Below, piece by piece: positions 1 to 8,200 of a stretch of DNA of 64,000 nucleotides (its first letter is position 1; every line of letters begins with the position of its first letter). The translations under genes and the position numbers were made by a program. The notes under the pieces were generated by a model. That model made no database searches. It saw only the letters and a list, made by a program, of their open reading frames with translations, and was not told the DNA's origin. The DNA comes from JACDAN01 sp035707105 (GTDB lineage: Bacteria; Actinomycetota; Thermoleophilia; Gaiellales; Gaiellaceae): assembly GCA_035707105.1 (NCBI GenBank), contig DASSUI010000024.1, positions 28,981 to 92,980 on the forward strand, given 5' to 3'.

Positions 1-1
1 C

Positions 2-2344
2 GTCCCCGAGGGACTCCTCGACCGCGTGCGGGAGCTCGACGGCGTGGAGGCAGCGACCGGAAGCGTCATGGACGAGACTGCCACGAAGATCCTCAAGCCC
101 GACGGGAAGGCGATCAACACGCAGGGTGCCCCGTCCTTCGGCTTCGGGATCGACCCCGCGCAGTCGCAGTTCAATCCACTGAAGCTCGTCGAGGGGGCGT
201 GGCCGCGCCGGGCCGAAGAGGTCGTCATCGACGCGACGACGGCGGACGAGCAGGGTTACGGCGTCGGCGACACCGTCAAGATCGCGACGCTCATGCCTGT
301 CCAGGACTTCCGCGTCTCGGGCGTGGCCCAGTACGGCAGCGTCAGCTCGCTCGGCACCGCCACCTTCGCAGTCTTCACGATCCCGACCGCGCAGACGCTG
401 CTCGAGCGGAAGGGCCAGTTCGACTCGATCGCGGTCGCAGCGAAGGACGGCGTCTCGCCGGAGCAGCTCGTCGAGGACATCAAGCCGATCTTGCCGGCGA
501 CCGCGCAGGTGAAGACCGGAACCGAGCAGGCGAACGAGCAGGCCAAGGAGGTCTCCGAGTTCACGAGCTTCATCCGCTACTTCCTGCTCGCGTTCGGTGC
601 GGTGGCGCTCTTCGTCGGCGCCTTCGTCATCTTCAACACGATGTCGATCACGGTCGCGCAGCGGACCCGCGAGCTCGCGACGTTGCGGACGATCGGCGCG
701 TCGCGCAAGCAGATCCGCCGCGCGGTCCTCCTCGAGGCCTTCGTCATCGGCCTCGTCGCCTCGATCGTCGGGTTTTTCCTCGGCGTCGGCCTCGCCTACG
801 GGCTCGACTGGCTGTTCGGCGTACTCGACCTCGACCTGCCGACCGCGGACATGGTGCTCGCGCCCCGCACGGTGATCCTCGCCTTCGTGATCGGGATCGT
901 CGTCACCGTGCTGGCGGCGTTCGTTCCGTCGATCCGGGCGACCCGCGTGTCGCCGATCCTCGCGGTGCGGGAGGGCGCCGAGCTGCCGCGCGGCCGCTTC
1001 GCCCGCTACACGCCCTACGTGGCGCTCGTGATCCTCGCAGTCGCCCTCCTCCTCCTCGGGCGCGGCGCGTTCACGGAGAACCTCGGTATCGGCTCGCGGC
1101 TGCTCTCGATCGCGTTCGGCGTGCTGCTCCTCTTCGTCGGCGTGGCGATGATCTCGTCGAAGCTGGTGCGGCCGCTGGCCGCCGTCGTCGGCGCCCCCGG
1201 CGAGCGGCTCGCCGGCGTGTCCGGGTTCCTGGCGCGGCGGAACACGCTCCGGAACCCGGGCCGGACCGCCGCCACGGCGGCGGCGCTCATGATCGGTCTC
1301 GCGCTCGTCACGTTCGTAGCCGTGCTCTCGAACGGCATGAAGGCGTCGAACCGTGGGGCGATCGAGGAGCAGATCGCCGCGGACTACGTCGTCACCTCGC
1401 AGGACGGCTTCACCCCGTTCGTGTCGGGCGCCGGCGACGCGGCCGAGAAGGCGCCGGGCACCGAGGTGGCCACGAGCGTGCGCGCCGAGGTCGGCAAGGT
1501 CGCGGGCACCGACAAGTACGTGACCGGGATCGAGCCCGGCCGGATCAGCCAGGTCTACAACTTCGACTGGGCGGACGGCTCCGACGCCGCCTTGACGCAA
1601 CTCGGCAGTTTCGGCGCCATCGTCGACAAGGACTTCGCCGAAGACCACCACCTGCAGATCGGCGACCGGTTCGACCTCCTCTCCGGAGCCGGGCGGCAGG
1701 CGACGCTCGAGGTGAAGGCGACCTACGACCCGCCGCCCTTCTACCAGCTGCTCGGCTCGGTGAGCATTCCGAAGGCGACCTTCGACCGGCTCTACGACCG
1801 GCCGCGGAACCAGTTCACGTTCATCAACGTCCCGGGCGAGCCGAGCGACGCCGCGCAGCAGCCCCTCGAGGCGGCGCTGGCGACCTTCCCGGACGCGAAA
1901 GTACAGACGCGCGAGGCATGGATCACGGAGCAGGACGAGGACTTCAATCAGTTCCTGACGATGCTCTACGTCCTGCTCGCCCTCTCGGTGATCATCAGCA
2001 TCTTCGGGATGATCAACACGCTCGCCCTCGCCGTCTTCGAGCGGACGCGCGAGCTCGGGATGCTGCGCGCGGTCGGGATGACCCGCTGGCAGGCTCGGAC
2101 GATGATCGGCTCCGAGAGCGTGATTACGGCGCTCATCGGCGCCGCGATCGGGCTGCCGCTCGGGATGTTCCTCGCGGCGCTCGTGACGCGGGCGCTCGAG
2201 CAGTACGAGGTGCGGTACGACGTGCCGCTCGCGTCGCTGATCGTGTTCGCGATCGTTGCGGTCGTCGTCGGCGTGGTCGCGGCGATTCTCCCGGCGCGGC
2301 GCGCCGCCCGCCTGAACGTCCTTCAGGCGCTGCAGTACGAGTAG
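2..2344 (+). CDS. ABC transporter permease, MacB/FtsX type (5' end outside window)
   Basis: The reading frame is already open at base 2, so the true start lies upstream. It is an integral-membrane permease of the FtsX/MacB superfamily, expected to pair with an ATPase encoded upstream and to work in lipoprotein, peptide or cell-envelope export. The visible part has an extracellular MacB_PCD-like segment, an FtsX block with membrane helices at about residues 190-310 containing the typical RTRELATLRTIGAS loop, a second periplasmic-type domain (about 430-630), and a second FtsX block (about 640-770) with RTRELGMLRAVGM. Duplicated FtsX modules of this length are usual for actinobacterial members. 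The substrate cannot be read from the sequence. Confidence 0.9.
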   Translation, partial: VPEGLLDRVRELDGVEAATGSVMDETATKILKPDGKAINTQGAPSFGFGIDPAQSQFNPLKLVEGAWPRRAEEVVIDATTADEQGYGVGDTVKIATLMPVQDFRVSGVAQYGSVSSLGTATFAVFTIPTAQTLLERKGQFDSIAVAAKDGVSPEQLVEDIKPILPATAQVKTGTEQANEQAKEVSEFTSFIRYFLLAFGAVALFVGAFVIFNTMSITVAQRTRELATLRTIGASRKQIRRAVLLEAFVIGLVASIVGFFLGVGLAYGLDWLFGVLDLDLPTADMVLAPRTVILAFVIGIVVTVLAAFVPSIRATRVSPILAVREGAELPRGRFARYTPYVALVILAVALLLLGRGAFTENLGIGSRLLSIAFGVLLLFVGVAMISSKLVRPLAAVVGAPGERLAGVSGFLARRNTLRNPGRTAATAAALMIGLALVTFVAVLSNGMKASNRGAIEEQIAADYVVTSQDGFTPFVSGAGDAAEKAPGTEVATSVRAEVGKVAGTDKYVTGIEPGRISQVYNFDWADGSDAALTQLGSFGAIVDKDFAEDHHLQIGDRFDLLSGAGRQATLEVKATYDPPPFYQLLGSVSIPKATFDRLYDRPRNQFTFINVPGEPSDAAQQPLEAALATFPDAKVQTREAWITEQDEDFNQFLTMLYVLLALSVIISIFGMINTLALAVFERTRELGMLRAVGMTRWQARTMIGSESVITALIGAAIGLPLGMFLAALVTRALEQYEVRYDVPLASLIVFAIVAVVVGVVAAILPARRAARLNVLQALQYE

Positions 2345-2369
2345 GACCCCGACGGGATAGCCTCGGCCC

Positions 2370-3326
2370 ATGGTCTGGGCGATCTCCGGCGGCGCGGGGT
2401 TCCTCGGCTTTCACCTTGCGCGACGGCTCCTGGCGGACGGGCACGAGGTGCGCTCGCTCGACCTGGTCGCGCTCGACGACCCGCAGCTCGACGGCCGGGT
2501 CCGTGAGATCCGCGGCGACATCCGGGACGAGACGGCCGCGCGGGAGCTCGTCGGCGGCGCGCGGATCCTCGTCTACGCCGCCGCGGGGCTCCCGATCCGC
2601 GGCTCGCGCGCCGAGATCGAGTCGGTCACCGTCGACGGTACGCTGACGCTCCTTTCGGCAGCCGCCGAGGCCGGCGTCAGGCGCGTCGTGGTGGTCTCGT
2701 CGGCCGCCGTCTACGGCGACCCGGACAAGCACCCGATCGAGGAGGACGACCCGCTCCAGGGCGTCGGCTTCTACGGCGAGTCGAAGATCGCCGTCGAGGA
2801 TGCCTGCCGCGCGTTCATGCGACGCGGTCTGGAGTGCGTGATCCTCCGGCCGACGACGCTCGTCACGCCTGAGCGGCTCGGCGTCTTCACGAACCTGTTC
2901 GACCGGGTCCGCGCAGGCCGCCGGATCAACATCCTCGGCGACGGGTCGAACCGGTACCAGCTCCTCGCCGTCGACGACCTCGTGGAGGCGATCGCGCTGT
3001 CCGCGAGCAAGCGGGCCGCGGCCGGCGAGACGCTGAACGTCGGCGCGAAGGAGTTCGGCACCGTCCGCTCCGACCTCCAGGCGCTCATCGACCATGCCGG
3101 GTCGAAGAGCCGCCTCACGCCCGTCCCCGTGCGGCCGGCGGAGATCGTTCTCCGCGCGCTCGAGCTGGCGCACGCGTCACCAATCGTCGAATGGCAGTAC
3201 AGGACCGCCCACCGTGACTCGTTCGTTGACGCCTCGAAGGCGGAGCGGATCCTCGGCTGGAAGCCCCGGCTGTCGAACGCAGAAGCGCTGATCGAGACCT
3301 ACGACCGGTACCTCGAGCGTCGCTGA
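2370..3326 (+). CDS. NAD-dependent epimerase/dehydratase (extended SDR)
   Basis: A 318-residue extended short-chain dehydrogenase. The N-terminal Rossmann motif GGAGFLG is at residues 7-13, a Ser pair is at 110-111, and the catalytic Tyr-x3-Lys is Y135-G-E-S-K139. This is the architecture of nucleotide-sugar epimerases, dehydratases and 3-beta-HSD-like enzymes; the substrate is not evident. It starts 25 bp after the permease gene and its stop overlaps the ATG of the following methyltransferase (TGATG), so those two are probably co-translated. That pairing hints at modification of a sugar or small metabolite, which is inference only. Confidence 0.88.
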   Translation: MVWAISGGAGFLGFHLARRLLADGHEVRSLDLVALDDPQLDGRVREIRGDIRDETAARELVGGARILVYAAAGLPIRGSRAEIESVTVDGTLTLLSAAAEAGVRRVVVVSSAAVYGDPDKHPIEEDDPLQGVGFYGESKIAVEDACRAFMRRGLECVILRPTTLVTPERLGVFTNLFDRVRAGRRINILGDGSNRYQLLAVDDLVEAIALSASKRAAAGETLNVGAKEFGTVRSDLQALIDHAGSKSRLTPVPVRPAEIVLRALELAHASPIVEWQYRTAHRDSFVDASKAERILGWKPRLSNAEALIETYDRYLERR

Positions 3327-4081
3327 TGGGGCGGATCACCTCCGACGAGACCTGGGACGAGATGTTCGACGAGGTGTACCTCCGCACGTACTCGTTCGGG
3401 CTCGCGGAGCGCGACTCGGCCGAGGAGGCGCGCCAGGCCGCCGCGCTCGCCGGCGTCGAGCCGCCGGCGGAGATCCTCGACGCTCCGACCGGGTTCGGCC
3501 GCCACGCCCGCCCGCTCGCCGAGCTCGGCTTCCGCGTCACCGGTGTCGACCGCTCGGATGTCCAGCTCTCTGAGGCCCGCCGGATCACCGGCGAGGTGGA
3601 GTGGCCGCAATGGGTTCAGGCGGACGTCCGCGAGCTGCCGTTCGAGGACCGGCGCTTCGACGCCGTCCTCTGCCTGTTCACGTCGATCGGCTACCGCGGC
3701 GAGGAGGGCGACCGCCGGGCGTTCTCCGAATTCCTGCGGGTGCTCCGGCCCGGCGGGTCGCTCGTCATCGAGACGCTCCACCGCGACCGGCTCATGCACA
3801 TCCTCCAGGAGCGCGGCTGGGAGCCGCTCGAGGACGACGCCGTGCTGCTCGAGGAGCGCCGATTCGACCCTGTGGCCGGCGAGATCGAGACCGACCACAC
3901 GTACCTCGCCGTCGGCGAGCGCCGGACGGTGACCTTCCGGGTCCGCGTCTACACGGCGACGGAGCTCGTCAGGCTGCTGGGCGACGTCGGGTTCGCGGAC
4001 AGCGAGTGCTACGGCGACTACGAGGGCGCGCCCCTCACGCGAGAGACGCGCCTCGTAGTCAAGACGACGAAGCCCGGTTAG
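3326..4081 (+). CDS. class I SAM-dependent methyltransferase
   Basis: A 251-residue Rossmann-fold methyltransferase. Motif I (D52-A-P-T-G-F-G58) matches the SAM-binding DxGxGxG loop with the first glycine replaced by Pro. A VTGVDRSD acidic motif II and a LRPGGSLVIET post-motif segment follow, as in the Methyltransf_11/25 group. It overlaps the preceding epimerase by one base and meets the next gene tail to tail with a 4-bp overlap. The methyl acceptor is unknown. Confidence 0.87.
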   Translation: MGRITSDETWDEMFDEVYLRTYSFGLAERDSAEEARQAAALAGVEPPAEILDAPTGFGRHARPLAELGFRVTGVDRSDVQLSEARRITGEVEWPQWVQADVRELPFEDRRFDAVLCLFTSIGYRGEEGDRRAFSEFLRVLRPGGSLVIETLHRDRLMHILQERGWEPLEDDAVLLEERRFDPVAGEIETDHTYLAVGERRTVTFRVRVYTATELVRLLGDVGFADSECYGDYEGAPLTRETRLVVKTTKPG

Positions 4082-4566
4082 GCCGGCTCGTTCGGGTCCT
4101 CTTCGGCCGCGAGTTTCAACGAGCCCTGCAGCGTGTCCTGGAAGTGCCGCTGCTGGATCGGCGTCACCCAGTCGATGACCTGCTGCAGCTCGGAGTAGCG
4201 GGCGCGCTCGTTCATCGTCCCGAGGATCTGCCAGTGGCCGACCTCGCCGGCCTCCGCCATCGTCAGGAACTCGAGCCCGTCGAGGCCGTCGGCGTCCGAC
4301 CCGAGATAGGTCTGCATCATCTCGGTCGCCTCCTGCTTGGTCTCGCGGGCCTTCTCGAGGATCGCGGTCTTCTTGCCGTCGAGCCCCTCGGCGACCTGGG
4401 TCGTCCGCTGCTCGGTCTCGGCCGCCTCCTGGTTCATGCGCTCGAGGGTCCGCTTCAGCTCGTTGTCCTCGACGAGCTTCGCGACCTTCTCCGTCGCTCC
4501 CTGCGCGGCCTGCGCGAGGCCGATCACCTCGGCGATCTTGGTCTCGATCTGCGTGAGCTCTGCCAT
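4078..4566 (-). CDS. helical ferritin-like hypothetical protein
   Basis: A 162-residue, almost entirely helical and Glu/Gln-rich protein without signal peptide or membrane segment. The start is the ATG at 4566, preceded by a strong ribosome site AAGGAGGA 5-6 bases upstream; a longer start is possible but lacks a site. The heptad-like pattern and conserved-looking Glu/His positions (AEAGEVGHW near residue 115) recall the DUF892/ferritin-like helical bundles, but I do not see a clear di-iron E-x2-H pair twice. The fold assignment is tentative and the function unknown. Confidence 0.7.
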   Translation of the reverse strand: MAELTQIETKIAEVIGLAQAAQGATEKVAKLVEDNELKRTLERMNQEAAETEQRTTQVAEGLDGKKTAILEKARETKQEATEMMQTYLGSDADGLDGLEFLTMAEAGEVGHWQILGTMNERARYSELQQVIDWVTPIQQRHFQDTLQGSLKLAAEEDPNEPA

Positions 4567-4615
4567 CGCTCCTCCTTTGTCGGGTGAGCCCACGAACTAC
4601 CCGCGGAGTGCGAGT

Positions 4616-4762
4616 TCAGAACCCGAGCCTGCGCGCGTGGAACGCCTCGGCGTGGCCGCCCGCCAGCCGGAGAGGCGTCGCGCCGCAGCCGATCTCGATG
4701 TCGTCGGGCCCGTGACGCCGCGCAGCCTGGGCCCGAGCCCACCGCAGAAGGACGACCTTCAC
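4616..4762 (-). CDS. small hypothetical protein, 48 aa
   Basis: A short frame starting at GTG 4762 (MKVVLLRWARAQ...) and ending FHARRLGF. It begins about 10 bp past the DUF72 gene stop, on the same strand. Third codon positions are about 90 percent G or C, like neighbouring real genes, and the C-terminal half (IGCGATPLRLAGGHAEAF) looks like structured protein and not antisense noise. No ribosome site is visible, so it would depend on coupling to the DUF72 gene. Function unknown. Confidence 0.4.
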   Translation of the reverse strand: MKVVLLRWARAQAARRHGPDDIEIGCGATPLRLAGGHAEAFHARRLGF

Positions 4763-4769
4763 CGCTGTC

Positions 4770-5462
4770 TCAGTCGGAGTCGGTCCCGGCGTCGGCGCGA
4801 TTCCCGGGGAGGAGCTCGGCGAAGCGCCGCGCGTGGTCAGGCGCCGTCGGCTCGTCCTCGTGCCGGAAGTAGGCGTAGACGTCGACGCCTTCGTGGAGCA
4901 GCGGCGCGACGCGGCCGGCCCACGTCGCGAGGTCGTCGTCCGAGTACGGCGGGTCGCGGAAGCGCAGGTAGCGAAACGACGCGGACGCGTCGAGGTCGTT
5001 GACGCTGACGGCGTTCGGCGGCAGATCGTTCTCGACGCCCTCCCACGACTCGTGCCGGAAGTCGAAGGCGATCCGGCGCTCGGGATCGAGCGAGCCGAGC
5101 ATCAACGTGAGCAGGCCCTCGTCGCGCTTGGAACCGACGACGACCCGGATCGGGCCGAGCCGGTCGCCGAGCCGGGTCACGCGCTCCTCGAACGTGGCGA
5201 CGTGGCTCGTCCGGTAGGCATTCAGCTTCGGCGCGAAGCGGAACCCGTCGGGCGTCTGCTCGGCCCAGCGCTCGAACTGTCCCTCGGCGGGCAGGCGGTA
5301 GCCGGTCGTGTTGAGCTCGACCGTTCTGAAGCTTCGTGCGTAGTGCGCGAGGAAGTCGGCGGGCTTCGCCTCGGCGGGATAGAAGCCCGGCTTCCAGCTC
5401 GGATAGGACCAGCCGGAGGTGCCGACATACGCCCCCTCTACACTCAGCGGCGTGGCGGTCAC
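4770..5462 (-). CDS. DUF72 domain-containing protein (YecE-like)
   Basis: A 230-residue member of the DUF72/YecE TIM-barrel family. Family hallmarks are the N-terminal GTSGWSYPSW, the FYP segment, the ELNTTGYRLP strand and the FRHESW and AYFRHED motifs. The biochemical role of the family is not established. The GTG start at 5462 is the only reasonable one before the conserved GYVGTSGW-type region and lacks a clear ribosome site. Its 5' end overlaps the 5' end of the divergent thyX gene by about 11 bp, so the promoters of both genes must lie inside each other's coding sequence. Confidence 0.88.
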   Translation of the reverse strand: MTATPLSVEGAYVGTSGWSYPSWKPGFYPAEAKPADFLAHYARSFRTVELNTTGYRLPAEGQFERWAEQTPDGFRFAPKLNAYRTSHVATFEERVTRLGDRLGPIRVVVGSKRDEGLLTLMLGSLDPERRIAFDFRHESWEGVENDLPPNAVSVNDLDASASFRYLRFRDPPYSDDDLATWAGRVAPLLHEGVDVYAYFRHEDEPTAPDHARRFAELLPGNRADAGTDSD

Positions 5463-6159
5463 CCCGGAAGTGATAGCTCAAGGCTCCGTTCCCGTCCTCG
5501 ACCACGGGTTCGTCCGGCTCGACGACGCGATGGCCGACGACCTCTCGGTCGTGAACGGCGCCCGCGTCAGCTTCGCGCGGCACAAGACCGAGATGGACGA
5601 CTCCGACGCAGGCCTGATCCGGTTCCTGATGCGCGAGCGGCACGGGACGCCCTTCGAGCACAACTCGTTCCGCTTCCACATCCGGGCGCCGATCTTCGTC
5701 GCCCGCGAGTGGTTCCGGCACCGGATCGGCTCCTTCAACGAGTTCTCGATGCGGTACGCGAAGGCGACGGACGACTTCTACGTCCCGGAGCCGGAGGACG
5801 TCCGCAGCCAGGTCGGGAAGCCGGGCGCGTACTCGTTCGAGCCCGTCGAAGCCGAGGTGGCCGAAGCGACCCGGGAGGAGCTGCGGGCCGTCTACGAGGC
5901 CGCCTACGCCGCGTACGAACGGCTCGTCGAGCTGGGCGTCGCGCGCGAGCTCGCGCGCGCCGCGCTCCCCGTCGGCGCCTACACCGAGTTCTACTGGACG
6001 GTCAACGCACGGGCGCTCATGAACTTCCTCTCGCTGCGGAACTCCGAGACCGCGCAGCGGGAGATCCGGCGCTACGCCGAGGCGTGCGAGGGGTTCTTCG
6101 CGGACAAGATGCCGGTCACGTACGCGGCGTTCGTCGGGAACAACCGCACCGCGCCCTAG
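5452..6159 (+). CDS. thyX: flavin-dependent thymidylate synthase ThyX
   Basis: Makes dTMP from dUMP using FAD, NADPH and methylene-tetrahydrofolate. The diagnostic RHRxxSxNExSxRY signature is present at residues 89-102 (RHRIGSFNEFSMRY), preceded by FEHNSFRFHIRAPIFVAREWF. At 235 residues it matches the family length. Two GTG starts are possible, 5419 and 5452. Neither has a strong ribosome site; the later one is chosen because it leaves less overlap with the divergent DUF72 gene. The folate-independent-of-DHFR chemistry fits the FolE2-type pterin gene further along the window. Confidence 0.95.
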   Translation: MAVTPEVIAQGSVPVLDHGFVRLDDAMADDLSVVNGARVSFARHKTEMDDSDAGLIRFLMRERHGTPFEHNSFRFHIRAPIFVAREWFRHRIGSFNEFSMRYAKATDDFYVPEPEDVRSQVGKPGAYSFEPVEAEVAEATREELRAVYEAAYAAYERLVELGVARELARAALPVGAYTEFYWTVNARALMNFLSLRNSETAQREIRRYAEACEGFFADKMPVTYAAFVGNNRTAP

Positions 6160-6165
6160 GCCGTT

Positions 6166-6804
6166 CTAGGCCGCCTCGGTCATCACGACGCGCTCGCGGC
6201 GCGATTGCCGGTCCCACTCGGTGATCGCCCAGCCGTCGAAGGCGTCGAGATCGTAGGCGGCGACCATCCGCACGGTCGTCGTCCCTTCCGGCGCGACGTT
6301 GAACGTCCCACAGGTGACGACGGGCTTGCCGTTCTTCGTGAGCGCGAGCGTGTAGTAGTCGCCGTCCTCGAGCTGGTCGAGGCCGCGGATCGTGACGGTC
6401 ATCGGCCAGTTTCCGTCCTTGTCCTTGCGGCCGAGGCGGACGCTCGCTCCGGCGGTGTCGTTCTGGTCCGACGGGCGCAGCGCGATCACGCGCGTTCCCT
6501 CGTCGGCCGGTGTCGCGGCAGGCGTCGGGTCGGAGCCGCGGTCGCCCACGAGGTACCCCGCGCCGAACGCCGCGCCCAGGAGCGCCGCGCCGACGAGGAT
6601 CACGGCCCCGAACCGGCGCGGCGGCAGCCACGACATGTCGGGCTCTTCCTCCTCCACGGGTGCTGGAGGAACGCCCGCGAGCGCGGGCGAGAGCTCCGGC
6701 GGAGGGCCGGTCGAGATCAGCAGGTCGTGGACGCGCCGAAGGCGCTCCCGCTCCTCGGCGCTCTCGACGCCTTCGAGCAGCTCGTCGAAGTCCGGCCCTC
6801 TCAC
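6166..6804 (-). CDS. anti-sigma factor, RskA-like
   Basis: A 212-residue single-pass membrane protein starting at GTG 6804, whose GTGA overlaps the stop of the sigma factor gene. The N-terminal helical part (residues 1-45) would bind the sigma factor in the cytoplasm but lacks the HxxxCxxC zinc motif. A transmembrane helix is at about 65-87, followed by an extracytoplasmic beta-rich domain with the RskA_C-type segment (TVTIRGLDQLEDGDYYTL... GTFNV). It sequesters the ECF sigma factor encoded just upstream, probably released by proteolysis as in SigK/RskA; that mode is inferred from the family. Confidence 0.87.
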   Translation of the reverse strand: MRGPDFDELLEGVESAEERERLRRVHDLLISTGPPPELSPALAGVPPAPVEEEEPDMSWLPPRRFGAVILVGAALLGAAFGAGYLVGDRGSDPTPAATPADEGTRVIALRPSDQNDTAGASVRLGRKDKDGNWPMTVTIRGLDQLEDGDYYTLALTKNGKPVVTCGTFNVAPEGTTTVRMVAAYDLDAFDGWAITEWDRQSRRERVVMTEAA

Positions 6805-7412
6805 AGCACGTCCTCCAGGACGGACGACAGGCGAGCCAGGCCCGAGCGCGTCCGCGTCTTCACCGTGCCGAGCGGGATGCCGAGCAGGTCGGCGATCTCG
6901 CTCTGCGACCTGCCGCCCCAGTAGGCGAGCTCGATGACCTGCCGCTCGTTCTCGGGCAGCTCGCCGAGCGCACGGTGCACGCGCCAGGCGACCCATCCGG
7001 ACTCGGCGCGTTCGGCCGGCGTCTCGTCCCCGGCGACCTCCTCCGGTGGGTCGACGGGCGTCTCTCGCCTCGCTCGGCCGTTGTCGACGATCGCGTTGCG
7101 TGCGACCGCGTAGAGCCAGGGGGCGCCGGGCCCCCGTTCGGGCTTGTACGTCCTCGCCGCCCGCCAGACGGACGCGAACGTCTCCTGGACGGCGTCCTCG
7201 GCCCGGCCGCGGTCGCCGAGCCGGCGGAGGGCGAGCCCGAACACCGGCCGCGCGTAGCGGCGGTAGAGGGCGTCGAACGCGCTGCGGTCGCCCGTCCCGA
7301 CCATGCGGATCAGCTCGCCGTCGCTGACGTCGGAGTAGGACAAGACGAACATGGTTGCGCGTGGCGCCGCAGGCGGCAAGCGGCGCCCGACGGCCGCAGC
7401 CGAGGTGGTCAT
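6801..7412 (-). CDS. ECF RNA polymerase sigma factor
   Basis: A 203-residue extracytoplasmic-function sigma factor. Region 2 runs about residues 30-95 (SAFDALYRRYARPVF... EDAVQETFASVWRAA) and region 4 about 145-198 (LGELPENERQVIELAYWGGRSQSEIADLLGIPLGTVKTRTRSGL). The ATG at 7412 follows GAAGGGG at good distance. An internal Met 20 residues later is possible but has no ribosome site. It is translationally coupled to its anti-sigma gene. The start region overlaps the end of the SDR gene's downstream segment by a few bases of spacing only, so all three reverse-strand genes may be one transcript. Confidence 0.93.
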   Translation of the reverse strand: MTTSAAAVGRRLPPAAPRATMFVLSYSDVSDGELIRMVGTGDRSAFDALYRRYARPVFGLALRRLGDRGRAEDAVQETFASVWRAARTYKPERGPGAPWLYAVARNAIVDNGRARRETPVDPPEEVAGDETPAERAESGWVAWRVHRALGELPENERQVIELAYWGGRSQSEIADLLGIPLGTVKTRTRSGLARLSSVLEDVL

Positions 7413-7419
7413 GCCCCTT

Positions 7420-8079
7420 CTACGCGGAAGAGGCGCGCGCGGTTTGTAGAAGCCGCCCGCCGTCGACGACGAGCGTCGAGCCGGTCACGAAATCGGCGCC
7501 GGCGAGGTAGAGGACGGCGTCCGCGACGTCGTCGGGCGTGCCGATTCGGCCGAGCAGCGACTCGGCCGCGCGCCGCTCCTCCTGCCCGGGCTCGACCGCC
7601 ACCGGCCCCGGCGCGACACCGCACACGCGGACCTCGGGCGCGAGCGTCCGCGCGAAGACCTTCGTGAGCATCGAGAGCGCCGCCTTCGCGGCGCTGTGCG
7701 GCGCGAACGACGGCCAGGGCTCCAGTCCCATCACGTCCTCGATCATGATCACGACCCCGCGGGACTCCCGAAGGAGCGGCCCCGCGGCCTGCGTGACGAA
7801 GAAGCCGCCCTTGGCCGTGGCGCCGAAGGCGGCGTCCCAGTCCTCCTCGGTCACCTCTTCGACCGGTTTCGGCGCGAACCCGTCGGAGGCCGCGTGGACC
7901 AGGAGGTCGAGGCCGCCGAGCTCCTCGGCCGCCGTCCGGACCAGTGCGCGGGCCGTTTCCACCTCGGAAATGTCGCCGTGCACCTTGCCGGCGGGAAACA
8001 CGGTCCACCCCTCCCTTTCGAGGCGTGTGGAGATCGCGGTTCCGACGCGGCCGGTTCCTCCGGTGACGAGGGCGCGCAT
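7420..8079 (-). CDS. SDR-family protein with altered catalytic residues
   Basis: A 219-residue classical short-chain dehydrogenase fold. The NAD(P) motif TGGTGRVG is at residues 6-13 and the C-terminal substrate-loop region (VAPGPVAVEPG ... FVTGSTLVVDGG) is normal. The active-site triad is not: the Tyr of YxxxK is His (H128-S-A-A-K132), and the usual Ser about 13 residues earlier is replaced by an acidic residue (IEDVMG). Unless another residue substitutes, ordinary carbonyl reduction is doubtful. The ATG at 8079 directly precedes the Rossmann strand. It lies upstream of the ECF sigma pair, and a repeat pair sits in its promoter region. Confidence 0.85.
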   Translation of the reverse strand: MRALVTGGTGRVGTAISTRLEREGWTVFPAGKVHGDISEVETARALVRTAAEELGGLDLLVHAASDGFAPKPVEEVTEEDWDAAFGATAKGGFFVTQAAGPLLRESRGVVIMIEDVMGLEPWPSFAPHSAAKAALSMLTKVFARTLAPEVRVCGVAPGPVAVEPGQEERRAAESLLGRIGTPDDVADAVLYLAGADFVTGSTLVVDGGRLLQTARASSA

Positions 8080-8084
8080 ATCGC

Positions 8085-8119
8085 GAACTGTAAGGAGTTC
8101 GGGTGGACTGTAAGAAGTT
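8085..8119. repeat. 15-bp direct repeat pair, likely operator
   Basis: GAACTGTAAGGAGTT (8085-8099) and GGACTGTAAGAAGTT (8105-8119) agree at 13 of 15 positions and start exactly 20 bp apart, two helical turns. The first copy is also an inverted repeat (GAACT-N6-AGTTC). They lie in the 121-bp divergent region between the SDR gene and the cupredoxin-like gene, where a transcription factor controlling either gene could bind. The binding protein is unknown. Confidence 0.5.
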
Positions 8120-8200
8120 GATTTGGAAAGCGATTTTTTCGCGCGCTGCGGGCATACCTTTCCGGCGCGGAAACGCTCCACGAAGGGGGGTTCTCAGCAC

